A stretch of 64,000 bases of DNA from Muscardinus avellanarius (taxonomy: Eukaryota > Chordata > Mammalia > Rodentia > Gliridae): contig OY726558.1 of NCBI GenBank assembly GCA_963383645.1, positions 181,194,134 to 181,258,133 of the forward strand, written 5' to 3'. The position numbers and the translations under genes were made by a program. Of the stretch, positions 58,110 through 64,000 are shown piece after piece (position 1 is the first letter of the stretch; every line of letters starts with the position of its first letter). The notes beneath the pieces were generated by a model that was given only the letters and a program-made list of their open reading frames with translations, was not told the origin of the DNA and ran no database searches.

Positions 58110-58313
58110 TGTGTGTGGTACTGGGGATGGAACCCAGGGGTCTTTTACCTCTTGGCTATACTCCCAAACATAGTGTATATTTTATTTAAAAACAGGTTCT
58201 CTCTAAGTTGCTGAGAGTCTCACTACATAGTTGAGGCTGGCTTTAATCTACATAATCCTCCAGTTGCAGCCTCCTAAGTACTTGGATTACAAGTGTGTGC
58301 CACCATTCCTGGC
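58110..58313 (-). mobile_element. SINE (older, B1-ID-like), antisense
   Basis: GTGGTACTGGGGATGGAACCCAG, CTTGGCTATACTCCC, TTGAGGCTGGCTTTAATC, TTGGATTACAAGTGTGTGCC. Confidence 0.9.
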
Positions 58314-58361
58314 TAATTTAATGTTTTAAAAATAAATATCCTATGAGGTAATTTATAAAAC

Positions 58362-58380
58362 TATATATATATATATATAT
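58362..58380. repeat. (TA)n run
   Basis: Short TA microsatellite at the tail of the next antisense SINE. Confidence 0.9.
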
Positions 58381-58384
58381 TTTT

Positions 58385-58586
58385 GCGAGTGTGGGGATGG
58401 AACCCAGGGGCATTTGACCACCAAGCTATACCCCCTGCCCTATTTTTTATTCTTTTATTTTTGAAACAGAGTCTCACTAAGTTGCAGAGGGCCTCACTAA
58501 GTAGCCGAGGCTGTCCGCGAACTGCGATCCTCAAGTCTCAGCCTCCCAAATGCTGGGATTTCAAGCGTGCGCCACCGTGTCCGGCT
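58385..58586 (-). mobile_element. SINE (older, B1-ID-like), antisense
   Basis: GTGTGGGGATGGAACCCAGG, AAGCTATACCCCCTGCCC, GAGTCTCACTAAGTTGCAG, GCCGAGGCTGTCCGCGAAC, GCTGGGATTTCAAGCGTGCGCC. Confidence 0.92.
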
Positions 58587-58708
58587 TATAAAACTATTAA
58601 TGCAGCAACTAGTCAGACTATAAATGTAACTATGTCAGACTTTAAGCAATCTGACTTTGCTGTATGATTTTCTCCCTCTCTTGACAAATGCTGAAGTATT
58701 ATTCTGAT

Positions 58709-58781
58709 TTTTTTTTTTTCTTCTCTTTGGTACTAGGGACTGAACCCAGGGGCATTCTATTTCTGAGCTACACCCTCAGTC
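58709..58781 (-). mobile_element. SINE remnant (ID-like end) at the edge of the composite
   Basis: Poly(T), then TTTGGTACTAGGGACTGAACCCAGG and CTGAGCTACACCCTCAGTCC. The B1-like half is absent. It switches abruptly to GC-rich composite sequence at 58782. Confidence 0.8.
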
Positions 58782-58960
58782 CAGAGAAACTCAGCGCCAC
58801 TGTGCTGTGCTGGGGCCCATGGTGTGCTCGGAACAGAAGATCCTGCTCTTTGCGAGGAGGCTGTGGGACTCCGCTCCTGGAGGGGAGATAAAATTCATTG
58901 CTGCCAAGTGCTTGATCCCACAATCTCTTCAAACCACACATACTGTCTTCTCTTATTTAA
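58782..58960 (+). other. Composite module 1
   Basis: GC-rich, non-repetitive. GAGGCTGTGGGACTCCGCTC and GGAGATAAAATTCATTGCTGCC have counterparts in module 2 (GAAGCTGTGGACCTCTGCC, GGAGGATAAAATTAATTGCC). A frame starting MLGPMVCSEQKILLF reads through into the purine repeat and has no recognised domain. Confidence 0.5.
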
Positions 58961-59025
58961 AGAAGAAGAAGAAGGAGGAAGAGGAGGAGGAGGAGGAGGA
59001 GGAGGAGGAGGAGGAGGAGGAGGAG
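58961..59025. repeat. (AAG)n(AGG)n purine tract
   Basis: 65 bp of pure purine, able to form triplex/G-rich structures. Poly-Glu/Gly frames through it are artefacts. Confidence 0.95.
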
Positions 59026-59610
59026 AAAAAAGTATTGGAGAGGGGTTAAGGTGGCCGCGGCGGCAGCCAAGATTCTGGAGATGCAGACAAAACATATCCA
59101 ACTCACCTGGAACTTTTGGAAAAATCCCTGCGAAGGGGGCCTGCTCCTTCCTTACATGCTTAAGAATTCTGGACAGCATCTGTAAGGAGGGAGCTCAGAG
59201 GAGCACCAGTAGGAAGGTGGTGGTGGCAGGAGTGGTGGCGGTGGCGGCGGAGGCCAGTATTTGGGAGAGTCAGAGATCTGATCCAACCCACCCTGATCTT
59301 CTGAAGAAATTGCCCCAAAGGTGGAATGCTACTGTCGCGCATGCTCAGGAATACTGGACAACATGCAGTGTGGGAAAAGTTTAGGAAAGAATTGAGATGG
59401 TGAAGGCAGCGGCAAGGGCAGAAGCCAGCATTCAGGAGAGGCAGAGATCTAATGCAACACACCTTGATCTTTTGAAGAAATAGCCCCAGAGGTGGAATGC
59501 TACCACGGCACACACTTGGGAATTTGGATCAACATGCTGTGTGAAGAGGGTGCTCAGAAGAGAACCAAGATGGCTGTGGTAGCAGCAGCGGTGGTCAGCA
59601 TTTGGTAGAG

Positions 59611-59616
59611 GTAGAG
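59611..59616. repeat. Probable 6-bp TSD, left
   Basis: GTAGAG; the right flank 60075-60080 reads GCAGAG (one mismatch). Confidence 0.55.
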
Positions 59617-60074
59617 TGTCGGGGCCCACTCGGCTGGACCGAGATGGCACCCAGGCTTGTTGCCAGCGTGGATTCAAGATGGCGCCTAGGCTTGCAGCCA
59701 AGTCATGAGACTCACAAGATGGACGTCTCCATGAGCATGCGCAGTGTGCCATGCTACGTGCCTGCAGAATGATCAGTCACACAGCACCTCATGCTACCAC
59801 CAGTCTGCCTATGAGAGAGTCAGAAATATGCATGCCCTAGCTGTGGAAGCTTGGGGTTGGTAGGGAATAGAGGGAGGGATTATAATGCTGATATATATTG
59901 TGCTTGTTGTACGCATTGTCAGACATATTCAGAGACATATTATTAGAGACATATTGAGAGACATATGAAGAAGAGACATATTAAGGATCCATTAAAGAAT
60001 AATTCATATTTCAGCAGAAGAGGTGTCTGTGTCATTCTCTAAGCCCCTGTGGGTCGGAGTCTTAGGGGACGATA
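59617..60074 (+). mobile_element. Solo ERV LTR (class II-like) inside the monomer array
   Basis: Interrupts the monomer between GGTAGAGGTAGAG and ATTAAATCCC. It starts TGTCGGGGCCCACTCGG and ends GGGGACGATA, likely a mutated CA end. It contains CAAGATGGCGCC and GAGCATGCGCAGTG (usual in ERVK U3 regions), a TA-rich box near 59890, ATTAAA at 59991-59996 and a GTGGGTCGGAGTC end. Internal copies of AGAGACATATT lie at 59931-59985. About 458 bp, no viral genes. Confidence 0.7.
59931..59985 (+). repeat. Short tandem repeat (GACATATT-type) in the LTR
   Basis: Five to six copies of GACATAT(T) at roughly 10-17-bp spacing, just upstream of the ATTAAA signal. Confidence 0.8.
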
Positions 60075-60432
60075 GCAGAGATTAAATCCCATCCACCTTA
60101 TAATTTTAAAGAAATATCCTCAACATTATACCGCTACTGCCACACATGCTTGGGAATTCTGGAAAAAAGTGTGGGAAGGGTGTTCCGGAGAGAACCGAGA
60201 TGGCAGTGGCAGCAGCAGAGGTGGTGGTGACCAGAGTTTGGAGGGGCAGTCAGATCCAGCCCAGTCCACTGTGAAACTTTGAGAAAATCTCCCCAAAAGT
60301 AGACTATTCCTCCCACTCAGAATTGGGAATTCTGGACAGCATGCTAAGTCGTAAAAGGGTTTGGGGGGTTTCAGAGGAAGCCTCGCATGGCCAGAATGGC
60401 CCACCACACTGCAGGTTCTGGGAGTCATTGGC

Positions 60433-60600
60433 GGCCCTCATGGCCACCACGCTCCTCTGCGCAGAGTGGGAGGCCAGAGTACATGGGGAGCGGCAGAGCT
60501 TTCTCTCTGGAGTGAAGCTGTGGACCTCTGCCTTTGGGGGAGGATAAAATTAATTGCCACTGGGTATTTGGGTTCCCAGCTTTCACAAAAGGCTTGAGAG
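60433..60600 (+). other. Composite module 2
   Basis: Diverged duplicate of module 1, on the other side of the monomer array. The clearest shared block is GCTGTGG..CTC..CC..TGG.GGGGA.ATAAAATT.ATTGC. Not recognised as part of any gene. Confidence 0.5.
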
Positions 60601-60665
60601 ACCTTGTATCCAAATATAAATATATAAAAAAGTGGGTCCCCGGGAGTAGAGCTCAGAGGAGGAAG
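60590..60665 (+). mobile_element. SINE right-half remnant
   Basis: AGGCTTGAGAGACCTTGTATCCAAATATAAATATATAAAAAAGTGG and GTAGAGCTCAGAGGAGGAAGG follow the right half of the B1-dID-like SINE (GGCTTAAGAGACCCTG, AGTATAAAATAGG, GTAGCCCGGAGGTAGAAGGG). Confidence 0.65.
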
Positions 60666-60739
60666 GATTTAAAAAATGGAAGAAAAAAGGGAACATTTGT
60701 AGACAACCTGCTCACAGTTGCAGAGAACAGAGCCTGATG

Positions 60740-62745
60740 CACAACAACACAGCAAAGCCTGTGCTGGGGCCTCTGAAGCCAGGATAGCAGTCTGCCAGAT
60801 GGCTAAGCCAGTGTCAGGGTGAGTGAGGCTGAGATCGAAGCCTGCCATGAGGCAAGGCTGGTGATGGGGCCTCCGAGGCCGGGATCTGAGCCTGCTTAGG
60901 GGTGAGGTTGGTGTTGGGGCCAGCGAGGCCAGGATCAGGGCCTGTCGAGGGATGAGGCTGGTGTCAGGGCCAGAGAGGCGGGGATTGGAGCCTGCCATGA
61001 GGCAGGGCCAGTGCTGGGGCCTCAGAGGCCAGGATCAGAGCCTGCGAAGGGGTGAGGCCAGTGCCAGGATCAGTGAGGCTGGGATCCGAGCCTGCCATGA
61101 GACAAGTCTCGTGCTGGGGCCTCAGAGGCCCCGATAGGGGAAAGGTTAGTGTTGGGACCATCGAGGCCGGTATCAGAGCCTGCCCTGAGGCAAGACTGGT
61201 GCTGGGGCTCTGGGACTGGAGCCTTCCAAGGGCTAAGGCTGGTGCCAGGGTCAGCAAGGCTGGGATCAGAGCCTGCCATGAGGCAAGGGCAGTGCTGGGG
61301 CCTCTGAGGCCGGAATTGGAGCCTGCCAAAGGGTAAGGCCAGTGTCCAGACCAGTGAGGCCAGGATTAGAGCCTGCCTAGGGGTGAGGCCGGCACAGGGG
61401 CCAGGGAGGCAGGGAATGGAGCCTGCCATGAGGCAAGGCCGATGCTGGGGCTTCCAAGTCTGGGATTGGAGCCTGTGGAGGGGTGAAGCCAGTGTAGGTG
61501 CCAGGGAAGTCATGATCAGAACTTGCAGTAAATCAAGGCTGGTACTTGGGCCTCTGACCCTGGGATTAGAGCCTGCTGAGGGGTGAGGCTAGCACAGGGG
61601 CCAGGGAGGCCAGAATCAGAGCCTATCATGAGGCAAGGCCAATGCTGGGGCCTCTGAGGCTGGGATTGGAGCCTGCTGAGGGGTGAGGCTGGTGTTGGGG
61701 CCAGGGAGGCCAGGATTGGGGCCTGCCATAAGGTAAGGCCGGTGCTGGGGCCTTTGAGGCTGGGATCTGAGCCTGCCAAGGGGTGAAGCCAGTGCTGGGG
61801 CTAGTAAGGCCATGATCGGGGCCTACTATTAAGTAAGGCCAGTGCTGGGGCCTGCGAGGCAGGGATCGGAGCCTGCTGAGGGGTGAAGCCGGTGCCAGGG
61901 TCAGCGAGGCCAGGATCAGAGCCTGCCTTCAGGCAAGGCTGATGCTAGGGCTTCTGAGGCCAGGATTGGAGCCTGCTGAGGGGTGAGGCCGGTGTTGGGG
62001 CCAGGGAGGCTGGGATTGGGGCCTGCCATGAGGTAAGGCCGGTGCTGGGGCATCCAAGGATGGGATCTGAGCCTGCCAAGGGGTGAAGCCAGAGCTGGGG
62101 CTAGTGAGGCCGTGATTGGGACCTGCCATGAGGCAAGGCCAGTGCTGGGGCCTCCGAGGTAGGTATTGGAGCCTACTGAGGGGTGAGGCCAGTGCTGGGA
62201 TCAGCAAGGTTGGGATCGGAGCCTGCTGTTAGGCAAGACTGATGCTGGGGCCTCTGAGGCTGGGATTGAAAACTGCCAAAGAATGAGGCTATTGTCGGGG
62301 CCAGGAAGGACGGGATCGGGGCCTACTGCGAAGTAAGGCTGGTGCTGGGGCCTCCAAGGCCAAGATTGGAGCTTCTTGAGGGATGAAGCCAGTGCTGGGG
62401 CTAGCGAGGCCAGGATCAGGGCTTGCCATGAGGCAAGGCCTGTGCTGGGGCCTCTGAGGCCAGGATTAAAATCTGCCGAGTGGCGAGGCTGGTGCCGAGG
62501 CCAGTGAGGTTGGGATTAGAGCCTGTCATGCGGCGAGGTCATTGCTGAGGCCTTAGCTGGACCCAGCAAGTTCAAGATAGCAGCTAGCCTAAAGGCAAGG
62601 CTGGTGCTGGAGCCTCCAAGGCTGGGATTGGAGCCTTCCACAAGGCAAGGCCAGTACTAGAGCTAGAGAGGCTGGGAGCAGAGTCTACCGGGTGGCGAGG
62701 CAGGTGCTGAGGCCTTCAAGAGTGGGATCAGAATTTACAAAGCGG
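60740..62745 (+). repeat. 50-bp minisatellite, ~40 units, with 100- and 300-bp order
   Basis: GC-rich VNTR. The 50-bp register is exact from 60840 to 61140 and from 61271 to about 62552, with short deletions at 61140-61221. Two unit types alternate. Type A is GCCTGCCATGAGGCAAGGCC then GGTGCTGGGGCCTCTGAGG. Type B is GCCTGCTGAGGGGTGAGGCT then GGTGTTGGGGCCAGGGAGG. Units at 61671-61970 match those at 61971-62270 in order. Long antisense frames (60-147 codons, SQPQRPQHWPCL-like) arise because a 50-bp unit cycles through all frames with few stops; they are not genes. Confidence 0.95.
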
Positions 62746-62920
62746 CATACACAGAGAAATATCACAGAGAAAAAAAAAATCGGATGCTCTCACTAACATG
62801 CAAAACTAGGTAGAAATGGGTATTAGGAGGGAATCTAATGGAAGAAGGGGCCCTATGGAGGAGCTATTAAGGTGACCAATCAGAGGAGATGGGATGGGGA
62901 AGATGGAATTAAAAATCTTC
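62746..62920 (+). mobile_element. L1-3'-UTR-like end of the composite
   Basis: AAATATCACAGAGAAAAAAAAAATCGGATGC and CTCTCACTAACATGCAAAACTAGG resemble the start of the L1 3' UTR at 39838-39885 (CACAGAAAAAGAAAGGACATATG, TTCTCTAATATGCCCAAACTAGG). GGAGGAGCTATTAAGG may continue it. No poly(A) tail is evident. Confidence 0.5.
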
Positions 62921-64000
62921 ACTAAAATTTATATAACATTTGGTTATCATAGATCCTTATTCACACATCATCAGCAAAATAGTTTTTATAAATTCTAAAA
63001 GAAGAAAATTTTTAAAAAATATTAAGTTTTTTATTTTAATGTTTCTGTTGTATTCAGAAGCTTAAGTTATATAAAGTAGTGATAGAATAACAGTTTGTTC
63101 TAACCTGGATAAGATATGATTCTCTAGGCAGCTAATTTATATAAATGTATTCTGATACAATTTTTCTTTCTGATCTATAAATACTTGAACCCCTGTGGTT
63201 AACACTGGTTTGTATTTTATGAGGCCCCTTAGCCTAGCATCCAAAGTCACTGACCACATATCTTGGAGATTCACTGCATATACCTATCCTATTCATACAA
63301 AGCACTTTTATATCATTGAATCCCAGTACATTTTGCCCTAGCTCTGAGAGTTACAATCCTCAGCAGCAGCACAGATATCTTGCCAGTATAATGATGTAAC
63401 TATGTATTATTATTCTCCTGCAAGGTTTGCCAGTTACTGGGTCACAACAAAAGTTGAGACTGAATCTAGAAATGAATCACTTGCATTCTAAGGCTTAAGA
63501 AATAAGATCAGATATCATGGGATGTTACATCTCTGCAGAGTTAAAAGGAAATTTTTACAGGTCTTTTTAGACTTTCATTTTGTAATATACGTATTTCATT
63601 TTGTAATATACGTATAACAAAACGAATGAGCTTTAATTTAGAAACTGATCCATATAAAACAGGGGACACTCTTGGTTGAGTACAATACTGATGAGGGTTG
63701 GGAAATGGGTGAATAAGGACATACTTAGTGTCAAGCAAGGGTATATGTAACATGAGTACCCACTGAAAATAGTGGAAAAGATTAATTTTGGTAGAAAAAT
63801 TTTTCAGGAATTCTCACATTCCTAGAAAAAGTTTGTAGTTTTTCCTACAGCAATGATAACAAGTAGATATAAAAACAGGTTTTAAATGTGTTTAATTGGT
63901 TGATGACAACCAGCTTAAATTTGATTTGTTTATCCCTAGAGGCAGTAGCCAGCAGCACAGTGAAACTGCCATAAAAGAGGTGAATGCTAGCATAGCTGAG
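62921..64000. other. Sequence without recognised feature
   Basis: AT-rich again. A 21-bp perfect tandem duplication (TTTCATTTTGTAATATACGTA) lies near 63572-63613. No supported gene. Confidence 0.5.

Larger units (their letters stand above)
59040..60370 (+). repeat. Tandem GC-rich monomers, ~170-186 bp, about five copies
   Basis: Landmarks recur in each unit: GAATTCTGGACAGCATGC (about 59163, 59349, 59520, 60154, 60327), GAGAACCGAGATGGC with (GGCAGCAGC)-like triplets, GGCAGAGATCTGATCCAACCC and GGTGGAATGCTAC. Spacings are 186, 171, about 170 after removing the LTR, and 173 bp. The GAGATGGC/AAGATGGC motifs recall YY1-type sites in L1 5'-UTR monomers, but no ORF1 follows. Confidence 0.75.
58709..62920 (+). 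mobile_element. GC-rich composite with SVA-like layout
   Basis: A sharply bounded island in AT-rich surroundings. Order: SINE remnant (58709-58781), module 1 (58782-58960), (AAG/AGG)n (58961-59025), five ~170-186-bp monomers (59040-60370, split by an LTR), module 2 (about 60433-60600), SINE tail (60590-60665), a 50-bp minisatellite (60740-62745), and an L1-3'-UTR-like end (62746-62920). Primate SVA and LAVA elements also combine a simple repeat, SINE parts, a GC-rich VNTR of similar unit size and a 3' retroelement end. No flanking TSD or final poly(A) was found, so mobility is inference only. Confidence 0.4.

Noticed and set aside
58824..59384. 186-codon frame with Glu/Gly-rich centre
   Set aside because: It crosses module 1, the (AGG)n tract and repeat monomers. 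Its apparent length depends on the simple repeat. I found no protein family resemblance.
60669..62207. Many long antisense and sense frames (60-147 codons) with repeated Pro/Ser/Gln-rich peptides
   Set aside because: They lie wholly in the 50-bp minisatellite. A unit length not divisible by three with few stops yields open frames on both strands. There is no start context, splice structure or known domain.
60740..62745. CRISPR-like array of 50-bp repeats
   Set aside because: Units are directly adjacent with no unique spacers, and the genome is clearly mammalian. It is a minisatellite.

Overview
This is mammalian nuclear DNA: an AT-rich, gene-poor stretch of a rodent genome. No cellular protein-coding exon, tRNA, rRNA or snRNA gene could be supported. 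The dating and lineage clue is an abundant dimeric SINE. Its left part is a B1/7SL-like monomer (GGCGTGGTGGCGCACGC, then GGTTCGAAGCC) and its right part is an ID-like, tRNA-derived tail. B1-dID-type SINEs are known from the squirrel-related clade (Sciuridae, Aplodontiidae, Gliridae), so a sciuromorph rodent is the best guess. The exact species cannot be read from the sequence.

Layout. 1-7 kb is a stack of old L1 fragments holding one young, unusual L1 insertion at 2929-5698. It has an intact 320-codon ORF1, a GC-rich 5' UTR with two ~212-bp monomers, no ORF2 of its own, and a perfect 15-bp target-site duplication (TSD). 7-25 kb is diffuse AT-rich sequence with SINEs, a hAT-like element, L2, MLT1-type and MaLR-type LTRs, and a 5'-truncated L1. 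A solo IAP-like LTR with a 6-bp TSD sits at 25538-25869. 26-36 kb has SINEs, microsatellites and an antisense MIR. At 36.9-40.2 kb a twin-primed (5'-inverted) L1 is split by a 1.5-kb solo LTR (37798-39310, minus strand, TG...CA ends, 6-bp TSD) with betaretrovirus-like layout. 40-48 kb is mostly old, diverged sequence with MIR, L2 and MLT1 remnants. 48.7-51.4 kb is a complete two-LTR MaLR element with two SINEs inside it. 54.6-57.3 kb holds old L1 and a 5'-truncated young L1 3' end.

The most unusual part is 58.7-62.9 kb. It is a GC-rich composite of a SINE fragment, a purine (AAG/AGG)n tract, about five ~170-186-bp tandem monomers (one split by a 458-bp ERV LTR), two diverged copies of a non-repeat module, a SINE tail, a 2-kb minisatellite of 50-bp units, and an L1-3'-UTR-like end. 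The minisatellite has alternating A/B units (100-bp dimers) and, over part of its length, a 300-bp higher-order repeat. The order resembles the organisation of SVA/LAVA composite retrotransposons, but built from rodent parts. Whether it is a mobile family or a one-off locus needs a genome search.

There is no operon-like or pathway logic here. The window is a record of retrotransposition: L1 supplies the machinery, SINEs use it, and LTR elements of at least three classes (MaLR/ERVL, IAP-like, and a long betaretrovirus-like LTR) have landed in it. Boundaries of old repeats are estimates by eye.
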